A DNA stretch of 64,000 nucleotides from Burkholderia sp. FERM BP-3421 (GTDB taxonomy: Bacteria > Pseudomonadota > Gammaproteobacteria > Burkholderiales > Burkholderiaceae), in the NCBI RefSeq assembly GCF_028657905.1, contig NZ_CP117779.1, forward strand, positions 174,571 through 238,570. The letters are read 5' to 3'. Positions 33,401 through 42,955 of this stretch are shown in pieces. Position 1 is the first letter of the stretch. Every line of letters begins with the position of its first letter. The translations under genes and the position numbers were made by a program. Below the pieces are notes generated by a model that did no database searches, was not told where the DNA came from, and worked only from the letters and a program-made list of their open reading frames with translations.

Positions 33401-36090
33401 TCGTGCTGCGCGCGGACCTGATGGCCGCGGCGGCGCGGGCATTGTTCCCGGCCGCGGCGCGCGCCGTGCTCGCCGCGCGCAACGGCCGGCTGGTGGATCA
33501 GTTGCGCCGCCTCGCGAATGTGCCGCTGCCCGCCCGTCCGGAGGCGGCGCGCGTGCCGCAGTCGCCGCGCGCGTTGCCGCCGCCCAAGGGCGCGCCGGCC
33601 GGCGCCGGTCTCGAATACTTCAACGGCATCGGTGGTTTCGCGCGCGACGGCCGCGAATACGTCGTGATCCTGCCGCCCGGTCAATGCACACCGATGCCGT
33701 GGGTCAACGTCATCGCGAATCCATCGTGCGGTTTCATGACGTCGGCGGAGGGGGGCGGTTATACGTGGGTGACGAACAGCCGCGAGCATCCGCTGACGCC
33801 GTGGTCGAACGACCCGGTCACCGATCCGCCCGGCGAGGCGTTCTATGTCCGCGACGACGAGACCGGTCTGCGCTGGGGGCCGCAGGCCAGCCCGTTCCGC
33901 GACGACACGTCGGGCGTCACTGCGTCGGGCGTCGAGATGTCGGGCGGCGCGTCTTACGTGGCGAGTCATGGCCAGGGTTACAGCCGCTTCACGCATACCG
34001 TCGCCGACATCGTCACCGAATTGCTGCAGTTCGTGCCGTTGGCCGATTCCGTGAAGATCTCCCGCCTGACCTTGCGCAACGTGTCGGAGCGGACCCGCCG
34101 GCTGTCCGTCGCGACCTATGCGGAATGGGCGCTGGGCGCGTCGCGCAGCGTGGCGGCGCCGCACACCGCGAGCGAGCTGGATGCGGCCACCGGCGCGCTG
34201 TTCGCCCGCAACGACTGGAGCCAGGCGTATCGCGGCCGGGTGGCGTTCGCCGACCTGGGTGGCCTGCAAACCTCCTGGAGCGCGGACCGGCGCGAGTTCA
34301 TCGGCCGCAACGGCGTGCTGAGCGATCCCGCCGGCTTTCCGGACCGGATCGGTGCGCCGCCCCTGTCGGGCCGGGTCGGCGCGGGTCTCGATCCATGCGC
34401 CGCGTTGCTGACCACCGTCGATCTCGAGCCCGGCGGCGCCGCGGAAATCGTGATGCTGCTCGGCGAGGGAAGCGATGCGGCGGCGGCGCGCAAGTTGATC
34501 ACTCAGTACCGCCGCGCGGATCTCGACGCGGTATTTGCCGCCGTCACGGCGTTCTGGGACGAGACGCTCGGCGCGATCCGGGTCGAGACGCCGGATCGCG
34601 CGATGGACCTGATGCTGAACCGCTGGCTGCTGTATCAGACCCTGTCGAGCCGGATCTGGGCGCGGGCGGGTTTCTATCAGGCCAGCGGCGCGTACGGGTT
34701 CCGCGATCAGCTGCAGGACGGCATGGCCCTGGCGATCGCCCGCCCGGCCCTGACGCGCGAGCACTTGCTGCGGGCGGCGGCGCGTCAGTTCCCGGAGGGC
34801 GACATGCAGCATTGGTGGCTGCCGGAAAGCGGCAGCGGCGTGCGGACCCGGATCTCCGACGACCGGGTATGGCTGGCCCATGCGGTCGCGCACTATGTCG
34901 GCGTCAGCGGCGACCGGGCGGTTCTCGATGTGTCGATTCCCTTCATCGACGGTCGGCCGCTCGCGGCCGACGAGCAGGACGCGTTCTTTATCCCGGGCAT
35001 TTCGGAAACCAGCGCATCGTTGTTCGAGCATTGCGCGCGTGGGCTGGAGCAGAGCCTCGCGCACTTCGGCGAACATGGCCTGCCGCTGATCGGCACCGGC
35101 GACTGGAATGACGGCATGAATCGGGTTGGCGAGGCCGGGCGCGGCGAAAGTGTCTGGCTCGGCTGGTTCCTGCATGCCACGCTCACGGCGTTCGCGCCGC
35201 TCGCCGCGGCGCGCGGCGCGGCAGACCCGGCGCGCCGCTGGCTGGCGCGCGCCGCCGCGTTGCGCGACGCGCTGGCCGTGGCGGGATGGGATGGCGAGTG
35301 GTATCGGCGCGGCTACTTCGACGACGGCACGCCGCTCGGCTCGGCCAGCAGCGCCGACTGCGCAATCGACGCGATCGCGCAGTCGTGGAGCGTGCTGTCG
35401 GGCGCGGCCGACCCGGCGCGCGCCGCGCGCGCGATGAATGCGCTGGACGCGCAGCTGATCCGCCGCGCCGATGGGCTGGCCTTGCTGTTCACGCCGCCGT
35501 TCGACCAGGCGCCGGTCGATCCCGGCTATATAAAGAGCTATCCGCCGGGCGTCCGTGAAAACGGCGGCCAGTATACGCATGCGGCCACCTGGTCGGTGCT
35601 CGCATTCGCGCAGATGGGCGACGGCGATCGCGCCGCGGGCGTGTTCGCGCTGCTCAATCCGGTCAATCGCAGCCACACGCGCAGCGGCGTGCATCGTTAC
35701 CGGGTGGAACCGTATGTGGTCGCGGCCGATGTGTATTCTGTCGCGCCGCACGTCGGCCGCGGCGGATGGACCTGGTACACCGGCTCGGCGGGATGGCTGT
35801 ACCGCGCGGGCATCGAAGGTCTGCTCGGATTGCGCAAGCAGGGCGACACGCTGTCCATCCAGCCCTGCATCCCGCGATCCTGGCCGGGCTTCAAGGCGAT
35901 GCTGCGTCATGGGGCGGCGCACTACGACATCGTCGTCGAGAACCCGGAGGTGGTCAGCGGCGGCGTGTTGCGCATCGTCGTCGACGGCATGCCGCTCACC
36001 GCCGGCGCATCGGCCGTCCGACTCGTGGACGACGGCCGGCGGCACAGCGTCGTCGTGACGCTGGGGGCGGCCCAGGCCGTGTTGCAGTGA
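27421..36090 (+). CDS. ndvB: Cyclic beta-1,2-glucan synthase (NdvB/ChvB type)
   Basis: About 2889 residues. Order: N-terminal helical domain, membrane helices (about 413-470), a family-84 glycosyltransferase domain with VRYVITLDADTRLLRDTVRR (Asp near 634), LSHDLFEGIFARAG and HRWARGDWQLFPW, more membrane helices, a glycoamylase-like domain (SPTNLGLYLLSAVSAREFGW, VRAFMAHHQGMSIVS near 1498), then a C-terminal GH94-type phosphorylase domain (GIGGFARDGREYVVI, YGFRDQLQDGMALA, GTGDWNDGMNRVG near 2559). It makes cyclic beta-1,2-glucan from UDP-glucose at the inner membrane; the glucan goes to the periplasm for osmoadaptation and host interaction. The start is uncertain: GTG 27421 or TTG 27424, both after GGGAGAAG, are preferred over an upstream ATG 27355. 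Confidence 0.95.
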   Translation: MLKNHVARGARHRTSPWSNARPIREEFFGEERLAQHGASLAHAQKISPGPASGPSLATRLKDNADHLLKAYRDTVAADARGEEIMPAAEWLLDNYYLVEEQVRQIRDDLSPRYYRQLPKLSGGPFAGYPRVFGISWAFVAHTDSRFDPDALCRFILAYQAVEPLTIGELWAVAITLRIVLIENLRRLADQIIDDRRARIDADALADRLLGDGGQTRQDAGPLVARYEQAVSHDAFAVQLIQRLHDHDPAVAPALAWLHRHLAARGATPDQIVASVNHQQGAASLTVRNVITSMRLISEVDWTDLFERISLVDHALRSHPGFAQMDFPTRNLYRDAVEALARGAHVSELEVARRVVAEAAQQGANPALVDGVPPRREADPGYYLLAGGRAALEAAIGYRPPVTLWLRRLTRRAGLSGYLGRIGLLAALMLAAMLAWLTRIEPAGDWLIWLGLAGLLPAFDAAVALVNRGVMRDVGARILPGLALLDGIPPDLRTVVAVPVLLTTEAALAEQIEHLEIHHLASPNGALYFALLSDWTDAPTPHLDSDDGLLAAAIAGIERLNRLYPAAPDEGERFLLLHRRRGWNAGERCWMGWERKRGKLHELNRLLRGASDTSFIALDGRPPRAPRDVRYVITLDADTRLLRDTVRRLIGKMAHPLNRPAFDPASRRIVDGYGVLQPRVTSSLASGDEGSLFQRVSSSAHGIDPYVSAVSDVYQDLFDEGSYAGKGIYDVDAFEAVLAGRVPENTVLSHDLFEGIFARAGLASDIEVVEAAPSRYDVAAGRLHRWARGDWQLFPWLAFGHGALPAVGRWKMMDNLRRTLTAPAMFVALLAGWCLPLPVSLAWSAFVLVTIALPLLLPVLSGLVPRWRRTHVKMTTRSVLYAWAAELRFASTRFGLSIVMLPQQAWSMIDAIARTLFRVGISRRHLLEWTTAAEAGARDRRALASTYLQMRSGVALALLGAAVSLAVNWRLDRPGGWLAVPFALVWLAAPAIAYWLSRAPRPAGELAVTPRDARQLRHDARRTWRYFETFVTADDQMLPPDNFQEDPKPVVAHRTSPTNLGLYLLSAVSAREFGWLGTLDAASRLEATLATMQRLPRYRGHFYNWYDTRDLRPLEPKYVSSVDSGNLAGHLIALGNGCRAWADQPGGVGRQAVCDGIGDTLALLRKAVYRGDAARTALHDDFERAATELEETLVGQAGEDGTRAALEWPAVMMLAATVADVARAMMDEISRVRSGDVEDVLFWAQALEHVVHGHSLDAVRTPDETGVLNKRLRALADAALQMAWAMEFGFLLDPVRNLLSIGYAVADGRLDPGNYDLLESEARLASFVAIAKGDVPARHWFRLGRLATPIGHSAALISWSGSMFEYLMPWLVMHTPAGSLLARTNCLVVRRQIAYADSLRLPWGMSESAYNARDIELTYQYSSFGVPDLGLKRDLGQHLVIAPYATALAAMVAPDAAARNFERLRAAGACGRFGFYEALDYTPARVPEGLSVAVVRAFMAHHQGMSIVSIANALLGGRIRTFFHSEPAVRATELLLQERVPSRVAAGRPRIDTSPAGRVRGVDSAVARRLLSPADPAPVTHLLSNGRYAVMLTAAGSGYSRRDDLAVTRWREDATRDDWGSYLYLRDADSGEVWSASWQPTGVAPDSYEATFTEDRAEFVRRDGSLTTSLEVVVSAEDDAEVRRVSVVNTGARARVIEVTSYAEIVLAPAAADHAHPAFSKLFIETEYVPASGAILATRRRRAPNEAEVWAAHLAVSAGEAVGAEEFDTDRMRFIGRGRSVRQPLALDGPRVLAASEGAVLDAAFALRRRLRIAPGAKASIAYWTIVADSRAQLLDLVDKHRDGESFSRAAMLAWTQAQVQLRHSAVSLDEAALFQQLAGYMLYSDPSMRPNSAALLRHAAVVSAAGGVGASPLWAHGVSGDLPILLVRIDDIEHIAMVRQLIRAHEYWRMKRLAVDLVIVNERAASYVQDLQAALEGLVRTRQPRDEAGRGSIFVLRADLMAAAARALFPAAARAVLAARNGRLVDQLRRLANVPLPARPEAARVPQSPRALPPPKGAPAGAGLEYFNGIGGFARDGREYVVILPPGQCTPMPWVNVIANPSCGFMTSAEGGGYTWVTNSREHPLTPWSNDPVTDPPGEAFYVRDDETGLRWGPQASPFRDDTSGVTASGVEMSGGASYVASHGQGYSRFTHTVADIVTELLQFVPLADSVKISRLTLRNVSERTRRLSVATYAEWALGASRSVAAPHTASELDAATGALFARNDWSQAYRGRVAFADLGGLQTSWSADRREFIGRNGVLSDPAGFPDRIGAPPLSGRVGAGLDPCAALLTTVDLEPGGAAEIVMLLGEGSDAAAARKLITQYRRADLDAVFAAVTAFWDETLGAIRVETPDRAMDLMLNRWLLYQTLSSRIWARAGFYQASGAYGFRDQLQDGMALAIARPALTREHLLRAAARQFPEGDMQHWWLPESGSGVRTRISDDRVWLAHAVAHYVGVSGDRAVLDVSIPFIDGRPLAADEQDAFFIPGISETSASLFEHCARGLEQSLAHFGEHGLPLIGTGDWNDGMNRVGEAGRGESVWLGWFLHATLTAFAPLAAARGAADPARRWLARAAALRDALAVAGWDGEWYRRGYFDDGTPLGSASSADCAIDAIAQSWSVLSGAADPARAARAMNALDAQLIRRADGLALLFTPPFDQAPVDPGYIKSYPPGVRENGGQYTHAATWSVLAFAQMGDGDRAAGVFALLNPVNRSHTRSGVHRYRVEPYVVAADVYSVAPHVGRGGWTWYTGSAGWLYRAGIEGLLGLRKQGDTLSIQPCIPRSWPGFKAMLRHGAAHYDIVVENPEVVSGGVLRIVVDGMPLTAGASAVRLVDDGRRHSVVVTLGAAQAVLQ

Positions 36091-36178
36091 GCCTGTGGAA
36101 GGCGCGAGGTGCGGGCGGCGCGGAGATCGTGGGGAGCGGTCGCGGATGCGTCAGCCTCGATGCCGTTGGTGTCGCAGT

Positions 36179-36218
36179 CACCCTGTCCCGGCCGGAGGGC
36201 CGTCCGGCACGCAGGGTG
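36179..36218. terminator. Bidirectional hairpin between convergent genes
   Basis: CACCCTG (36179-36185) pairs with CAGGGTG (36212-36218), and an inner GCCGGA/TCCGGC pair extends the stem. It lies between the ends of ndvB and the opposite-strand gene, where a shared terminator is expected. No T-run. Confidence 0.5.
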
Positions 36219-36330
36219 CGCGGCCCCTTGCGAATCCGGCGGAGGATGGTCAGCCGGGGTTCGCGTCATGGTTTCCCCGGCGGATGACAGGTTAGCCGCC
36301 CGTCGCGTCGAATCCGCCGTGATGGACGGA

Positions 36331-36603
36331 TCAGATTGCCGTCGGCGCGATTTTTCCGTCGACGATGTCCTTGCCGAACTGCATGGCCAGATCGAGGGCG
36401 AGCGCGGCCGTCTGAGGCTCGCCGTCCTGGAAAATGGTCGTGTAGCGCGGCGCGGCTGCGGAGGTGGGCGGTATCGTATCGATTCGCACAATTGAACCGA
36501 AACGTCGCGGGCCCGGTGCGTGAGGATCGCCGAATGGCGGGAATCGCTTTTGCGAGTACGCGCGGAGCTCGTGTCCGTGATACTCGAGCGTGGGGATGGT
36601 CAT
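36331..36603 (-). CDS. Small hypothetical protein
   Basis: 90 residues (MTIPTLEYHGHELRAYSQKR, then RFGSIVRIDTIPP and ALDLAMQFGKDIVDGKI). Soluble, no signal peptide, an alpha/beta look. AGGAG stands before the ATG (complement of 36601-36603), which selects this start over a longer frame. Part of the small-protein group around the Crp/Fnr regulator; family not recognised. Confidence 0.65.
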   Translation of the reverse strand: MTIPTLEYHGHELRAYSQKRFPPFGDPHAPGPRRFGSIVRIDTIPPTSAAAPRYTTIFQDGEPQTAALALDLAMQFGKDIVDGKIAPTAI

Positions 36604-36738
36604 GATGTGCTCCTGATGGGGTAACTGTCGTCGAGATCCAAGGATCCGGCGGCGACGCGCCGCCGCGGGCAGGAAAGGATCTGCTTTCCGTATGTTCGAT
36701 GACCGCAATGAGGGCGATGTCCCGAACCGGACGCGTGA

Positions 36739-36939
36739 TCAGTTCGGCGAGTACGCCATACCCCAACGCTTTCTCGCTTCGGTGATCCGCTGCTTCGTCG
36801 TCCGAATCCGTTCGCGATCGCTCGGAGGTGTGTGCGTCGGCTTGTCGGGAGCAGCGGGCATGCCGTCATCCGTCGCGCTATCCTGCTCGTACTTGTGGCG
36901 CTGTTGTCTGGCGTTGTCCTTGTGCTTGTGTGTGTTCAT
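36739..36939 (-). CDS. Small hydrophilic protein
   Basis: 66 residues, very hydrophilic and Lys/Arg/Asp-rich (MNTHKHKDNARQQRHKYEQD at the N-terminus, TTKQRITEARKRWGM at the end), probably disordered. A GGGAG site lies upstream of the ATG (complement of 36937-36939). A GTMCG-like box with a CATGGT -10 sits about 70-110 bases upstream, which supports expression. Confidence 0.55.
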   Translation of the reverse strand: MNTHKHKDNARQQRHKYEQDSATDDGMPAAPDKPTHTPPSDRERIRTTKQRITEARKRWGMAYSPN

Positions 36940-37005
36940 ATGCTGGCTCCCATGAGTTTGGTGCTCGTGCGTGCGGTGGTAGCCGCGATGTAGGTACGAC
37001 GACTC

Positions 37006-37047
37006 ACCATGGCAGGGCGCAGAGAGAAAGTCGGTACGATGCCGCGC
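37006..37047 (-). promoter_or_regulatory. GTMCG box D (two mismatches) with candidate -10
   Basis: GTACG-ATGC-CGCGC at 37034-37047; after a 22-base spacer leftward comes CATGGT (complement of 37006-37011). Predicted leader to 36939 is about 60 bases. Confidence 0.4.
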
Positions 37048-37123
37048 AGTGCTGGCGCCCGTCATGCCGCGCCATGCGTGTGCGGCGCAAGGCCGTTCTC
37101 GCATCACGCATATCGGACGGCGC

Positions 37124-37471
37124 TTACGGGTCGGGAAACGGATTGCCGTGTCTCGTGGCCACTGTCTGGGGGCGCGTGACCAGATGGTTCGATAGCCAGG
37201 TCGACGCCTTGCTCAGGCGTTCCGCCATGCAGTCCTGGCCCAATTCGCATATCAGGAGACGGTCGTCCGGCGCCATCGCCGCCGAAAAGGCCTGCGATAA
37301 CTGGCGGGCGGTGTGGCTCGTGTTGAGCACAAGGAATGCGCCCATCTGGTGAGGATGGACGAAAGCGTATTCGCCGCCGGAGGCCTGGGACGCGATATCG
37401 CGAATTCTGGCGTGCTGCTCGGTCGGCGCGCCGATGAAAATACTGACGAGATAGCTGGCTTTCTGGAGCAT
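37124..37471 (-). CDS. Hypothetical cytoplasmic protein
   Basis: 115 residues (MLQKASYLVSIFIGAPTEQH, VLNTSHTARQLSQAFSAAMA, DDRLLICELGQDCMAERLS). Alternating strands and helices suggest a small alpha/beta fold; no motif recognised. AAGGTG about nine bases before the ATG is a plausible ribosome site. A perfect GTMCG box lies 148 bases upstream. Confidence 0.6.
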   Translation of the reverse strand: MLQKASYLVSIFIGAPTEQHARIRDIASQASGGEYAFVHPHQMGAFLVLNTSHTARQLSQAFSAAMAPDDRLLICELGQDCMAERLSKASTWLSNHLVTRPQTVATRHGNPFPDP

Positions 37472-37590
37472 AGGCGTTTCACCTTAAGCATGGACAAAGC
37501 CTTGCCGGGATCGCGACGGGAAGCGGTCAAGACCGGGATATCAACATCCGATCGATGTTTCGCGAACTGGCTATCCGCATCGTTCGTGCA

Positions 37591-37632
37591 AGCATGCGCG
37601 GCGAGCGAGTTCAGGTCGGTACGCTGACGTAC
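37591..37632 (-). promoter_or_regulatory. GTMCG box C with candidate -10
   Basis: Perfect GTACG-CTGA-CGTAC at 37619-37632, 22-base spacer, then CATGCT (complement of 37591-37596), reading toward the gene at 37124-37471. Confidence 0.5.
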
Positions 37633-37661
37633 GGGTTCGAAGCGCGGGGAGTGGACTGATT

Positions 37662-38381
37662 CTAGAGTCGCTTCAGATCGGGAAGCAGGCGGTCGAATTC
37701 GCGCTTGACCACGTTATAGCATTCGCATACGCGCTTTTCGAGGCCCTGCCGGTCCAGCACTTCGATATGTCCGTAGTTGTAGCGGATGAGGCCTGCATCC
37801 TGCAGCTTCAGCGCGGCTTCCGTCACGCCTGATCTGCGCACGCCCAGCATGTTCGCGATCAGATCCTGCGTCATGCGCAGCTTGTTTGAAGGAAGCCGGT
37901 CGAGGCTGAGCAGCAGCCAGCGGCACAGCTGCTGATCGATCGAGTGATGCCGGTTGCAGACGGCGGTCTGGGCCATCTGCGTGATGAGCGCCTGGGTGTA
38001 GCGCAACAGCAGACGCTGCATCGCGTCGCCGCGCCGGAACTCGTCCTTCAGGACGCTTGCGTCGAGCCGATACGCCTGCCCCGCGCTTTGCACGACGGCG
38101 CGGCTCGGGGTCGTTTCGCCGCCCATGAACAGCGATACGCCGATTATCCCTTCGTGGCCGACGATCGCGATTTCCGCGGACGAGCCATTCTCCATTACGT
38201 AAAGCAGCGAAACGATCGACGTGGTCGGGAAAAAGACGTGATGGAGTTGGCCCCCCGACTCATACAGCACCTTTCCAAGCGGCATCTCGACAAGCGTCAG
38301 ATGCGCGGCGATCCGCGCAAGCTCCTTTTCCGGCAGTGCGGCAAGCAGATGATTCTCGGTAGCGGGCGAATGGTTCGGCAT
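37662..38381 (-). CDS. Crp/Fnr-family transcriptional regulator
   Basis: 239 residues. The N-terminal cyclic-nucleotide-type beta barrel (VEMPLGKVLYESGGQLHHVF, SSAEIAIVGHEGIIGVSLFM) leads through a dimer helix to a C-terminal winged helix (about 168-210: MTQDLIANMLGVRRSGVTEA and YNYGHIEVLDR). It has no N-terminal cysteine cluster, so it is not an FNR-type Fe-S sensor. The recognition helix reads VRRSGVTEA, not the E-x-x-S-R of FNR or R-E-x-x-G-R of CRP, so a different DNA site is expected. It is the obvious candidate to bind the GTMCG-N4-CGKAC palindromes that surround it; this is inference. Confidence 0.9.
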   Translation of the reverse strand: MPNHSPATENHLLAALPEKELARIAAHLTLVEMPLGKVLYESGGQLHHVFFPTTSIVSLLYVMENGSSAEIAIVGHEGIIGVSLFMGGETTPSRAVVQSAGQAYRLDASVLKDEFRRGDAMQRLLLRYTQALITQMAQTAVCNRHHSIDQQLCRWLLLSLDRLPSNKLRMTQDLIANMLGVRRSGVTEAALKLQDAGLIRYNYGHIEVLDRQGLEKRVCECYNVVKREFDRLLPDLKRL

Positions 38382-38862
38382 GCGTCGCTCCTTTGGTGGT
38401 TGTGTCCAGCGCGATGGAGGATCCGCCCACGCGGACGCAGCGGGATCGGAGCGGACCGCCTATCCTATCTCACCGCCCGGGGGCAACGGTACGGTGACCG
38501 CAGTATGTCCCTTTTCTGATGAGTCAGGCGCGGGCTGGATACGAAACCTCCTCCAAAAATTATAGTGTCGCCCTGCGCCTTCTCAAGCGGCTCATCGGTA
38601 TTGGTTCGTTGTCGGACAGACTCCGCCTATACATCTGTTTACTTTCATTTCAATGAGACGATGCGCGTTCCGAACCAGGTGCATCGGGCCCGAGGCTCGC
38701 GTGGAGAAATCGAGCGGAATCCGTTCGCGGTAGGCGAGACGTGGCATCGCCGATCCCCGCGCGGCAGGCAAGGCGCGCATCGACGGACGTCTTGGTTCGA
38801 TGACATCGATTGGCGGGGGCGCATCGACGCATGCCTTGTCGGATCGATCGAGGAGAAATGAC
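38382..38862. other. Regulatory interval between crp/fnr gene and DUF3309 gene
   Basis: About 480 bases with no credible gene. It contains GTMCG box I and its -10 (38604-38645). Confidence 0.5.
38604..38645 (+). promoter_or_regulatory. GTMCG box I (one mismatch) with candidate -10
   Basis: GTTCG-TTGT-CGGAC at 38604-38617, 22-base spacer, TACTTT at 38640-38645, reading toward the DUF3309 and csbD genes. The same TACTTTCAT follows box H at 57510. Confidence 0.5.
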
Positions 38863-39021
38863 ATGTCACTGGGACTTCTTCTGCTGGTCGTGGTCGTGCT
38901 GTTGATGGTCGGGGCGATCCCGACCTGGCGCTACAGCACTGGCTGGGGGTATGGCCCGAGCGGGTTGTTGGGCTTCGTATTGATCGTGGTGCTCGTCCTG
39001 ATGTTGCTCGGAAGGCTGTGA
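38863..39021 (+). CDS. DUF3309-type small membrane protein
   Basis: 52 residues, two hydrophobic helices flanking a conserved loop: MSLGLLLLVVVVLLMVGAIP, then TWRYSTGWGYGPSG and LLGFVLIVVLVLMLLGRL. This is the DUF3309 pattern. Function unknown; such proteins are common in stress and envelope gene groups. AGGAG precedes the ATG. Confidence 0.85.
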   Translation: MSLGLLLLVVVVLLMVGAIPTWRYSTGWGYGPSGLLGFVLIVVLVLMLLGRL

Positions 39022-39084
39022 CGCAGGATGCCGTCGTCCCTGGCGGCTCACCGAAAGACGCCGCGCCGGCACCGCTCGTGCCGG

Positions 39085-39098
39085 GTGCGACACCATAT
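39085..39098. promoter_or_regulatory. Weak GTMCG-like site before csbD
   Basis: GTGCG-ACAC-CATAT, three mismatches. Listed because the surrounding sequence (GGTGTCGCACCCGGCA on the opposite strand) is shared with the region before the second csbD gene at 56163-56180. Confidence 0.3.
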
Positions 39099-39195
39099 CG
39101 AACCGTTCGAGCCGTGCATGCATCGTGCAGTGGCATCGATTGCGGATCGGTTCCCGTGACGGCGGGGTTCCCGTTCCATGGATAGGAGAAAACGC

Positions 39196-39369
39196 ATGAA
39201 CAAGGATCAGATCAAGGGCACTGTCGAGAAAGTCAAAGGCGAGGTGAACGAAGCAGTCGGCAAGGTGAGGGGCAACGCGAAGCAGGAGGCCAAGGGCGTC
39301 ACCCAGCAAGCGGCCGGCGAAATGCGCAAGAACCTGGGCAACGTGAAGGAAGCGCTCAAGAAATCCTGA
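39196..39369 (+). CDS. CsbD-family stress protein, copy 1
   Basis: 57 residues, MNKDQIKGTVEKVKGEVNEA followed by KVRGNAKQEAKGV and KNLGNVKEALKKS, the typical Lys/Glu/Gly repeat of CsbD proteins, which are induced by general stress in many bacteria. TAGGAG lies upstream of the ATG. The frameshifted reading of tkt on the opposite strand runs through this gene. A paralogue is at 55878-56054. Confidence 0.9.
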   Translation: MNKDQIKGTVEKVKGEVNEAVGKVRGNAKQEAKGVTQQAAGEMRKNLGNVKEALKKS

Positions 39370-39493
39370 TGGCGGGCGAGGTGCCGAGCGGCGTCCCGTC
39401 CACCTTCGCGGTGGCGGGGCGCCGCCATTTCGTCATCGACCGTGCGGCGGCCCCTGCGATGAGCGGGTGAGGTGGGCGCGGGCTGTTCCGGAT

Positions 39494-41564
<2,071 letters not shown>

Positions 41565-41649
41565 GCGGGGTCTCCGTGATGTTCTGTCGGACCTTGCGCC
41601 GGGGCGAGGCGCCATGCGCAAAATGCTCTGCGCAGCCGCCTCGCCGAGG

Positions 41650-42237
41650 TTAGAGGGATTTGAGGCGCGTGACCTTGGTTCCCTGCAGCGATACGCCTGC
41701 CATCAGCCCGCTGTTGGTCAATACGAACGCATCAACCTGGTTGCTTGCGCTGCTCGTATCGATATCGCCGTTCGCGCCGACCTTCAGCACCGCCACCGAC
41801 GCATCTCCGCCTGCCGACCAGCCATCTACGCTGCGAAAGCGCGCGAGCGATTCCTCCGTCATGAACAGGAACACGATGGCCCGCGATTGCATGCCGGCCT
41901 GGAAGCCGATGGAGCCGGTGACCGTGCTGTAGTAACCGGTGGTCCTCCCGTCGACGCGCAGCGATCCCTCGCCATACTGACCGCCGACGATGAATCCGGC
42001 GTCGACGACGGACGGGAACGTCAGCACGCCGCGCGCCCGGTGAACGAGTTCGCGCGAGCCGTTGGCCGTGCCATACAGGCGTGTCAAGGTCGAATCGACG
42101 CCGGCGTCGATCGAGTGACGCTTGCCGGCCTGGCCGTTCTGGCTGTCGGACGTCGTCGTGGTCGTGCATCCGGCTGTTCCGAGACCGAGGGCGAGCGCGG
42201 CCGCAGACGTGCTCCATAGGAATGTCCGTCTTTGCAT
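41650..42237 (-). CDS. SYLF-domain lipoprotein, copy 1
   Basis: 195 residues. The signal peptide MQRRTFLWSTSAAALALGLG ends at lipobox GTAGC (Cys24), and a Thr-rich linker follows. The rest is a SYLF (DUF500/Ysc84) domain: ARGVLTFPSVVDAGFIVGGQ, YGEGSLRVDGRTTGYYSTVT, GFQAGMQSRAIVFLFMTEES and DAFVLTNSGLMAGVSLQGTK. SYLF domains bind phospholipids. A perfect GTMCG box lies 60 bases upstream. A paralogue without signal peptide is at 45498. Confidence 0.9.
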   Translation of the reverse strand: MQRRTFLWSTSAAALALGLGTAGCTTTTTSDSQNGQAGKRHSIDAGVDSTLTRLYGTANGSRELVHRARGVLTFPSVVDAGFIVGGQYGEGSLRVDGRTTGYYSTVTGSIGFQAGMQSRAIVFLFMTEESLARFRSVDGWSAGGDASVAVLKVGANGDIDTSSASNQVDAFVLTNSGLMAGVSLQGTKVTRLKSL

Positions 42238-42268
42238 GATGCCCTCCTGGGGCTTCGATGGAGTTCCA

Positions 42269-42310
42269 ACGCTACGCCCATGCGATGCGCTAGGCGGTAC
42301 GAAACCGTAC
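42269..42310 (-). promoter_or_regulatory. GTMCG box E with candidate -10
   Basis: Perfect GTACG-AAAC-CGTAC at 42297-42310, 22-base spacer, TAGCGT (complement of 42269-42274). Reads toward the SYLF lipoprotein gene 32 bases on. Same -10 sequence as box G. Confidence 0.6.
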
Positions 42311-42394
42311 AGATTGCATGGCGGCGTCGATACGTCGCGTGCGTGTCACCCGCCGGCTCATCGAAGGCCACTCGCGGGCGGGCGGATGGGCGTG

Positions 42395-42532
42395 CTAATA
42401 GCGGCCGCGATCGTCGTGATACCCGTTGTCGTGGTGATGGTCGTCTCCACCGACGGGGACGAGCAAGCATGCGCCCAAGCTGGCGATCAGCGACAACGCG
42501 ACCAGCAGTCGCAACAGCATTCGGTGTTTCAT
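42395..42532 (-). CDS. Small His-rich lipoprotein
   Basis: 45 residues: MKHRMLLRLLVALSLIASLG, lipobox SLGAC (Cys22), then LLVPVGGDDHHHDNGYHDD and RGRY. The short mature part is His/Asp-rich and could bind metal. AAAGGA lies before the ATG (complement of 42530-42532). It lies 82 bases downstream of the 42615-42866 gene on the same strand. Confidence 0.7.
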   Translation of the reverse strand: MKHRMLLRLLVALSLIASLGACLLVPVGGDDHHHDNGYHDDRGRY

Positions 42533-42614
42533 CTCTGTTCCTTTCGCGCGCGGACCGCGCAGGTCATGATTTCGGCGCGGAAGGCGAGATCGCGCGCCCG
42601 ATTGCAGTCGTCGG

Positions 42615-42866
42615 TCAGGTGCCGGTCAACCTTAGGTCGGGCTCGACCAGGAATTGGGATTTCACCTGGTCGACGATGTAGACGACCACGCCGCTCGCGC
42701 GACGCGTCCTCGGCAAAAAATCGAACTCGGTCACATCATCGTTCGTAGACGCAGGCCTCACGAGAAACACACGCATGCCGGATTTGAATACGTGATGCGA
42801 GGACAGGCGTTGATTGACCAGCTCGATGAACTGCCTGGCCGAGATGACGGGCATGAACGTGGACAT
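42615..42866 (-). CDS. Small hypothetical protein
   Basis: 83 residues (MSTFMPVISARQFIELVNQR, VFLVRPASTNDDVTEFDFLP, SGVVVYIVDQVKSQFLVEPD). Mixed helix and strands, soluble. AAGGAG about eight bases before the ATG makes the start convincing. It lies 90 bases downstream of the PRC-barrel gene on the same strand and may share its transcript. Family not recognised. Confidence 0.65.
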   Translation of the reverse strand: MSTFMPVISARQFIELVNQRLSSHHVFKSGMRVFLVRPASTNDDVTEFDFLPRTRRASGVVVYIVDQVKSQFLVEPDLRLTGT

Positions 42867-42955
42867 GGAATTTCTCCTTCAAGGGCCGTCTAAACGTGTC
42901 GGGCGGCTGAGCCGCGTGACGATCGCATGGGACCGGGCAGTGCGACACACGGGCG

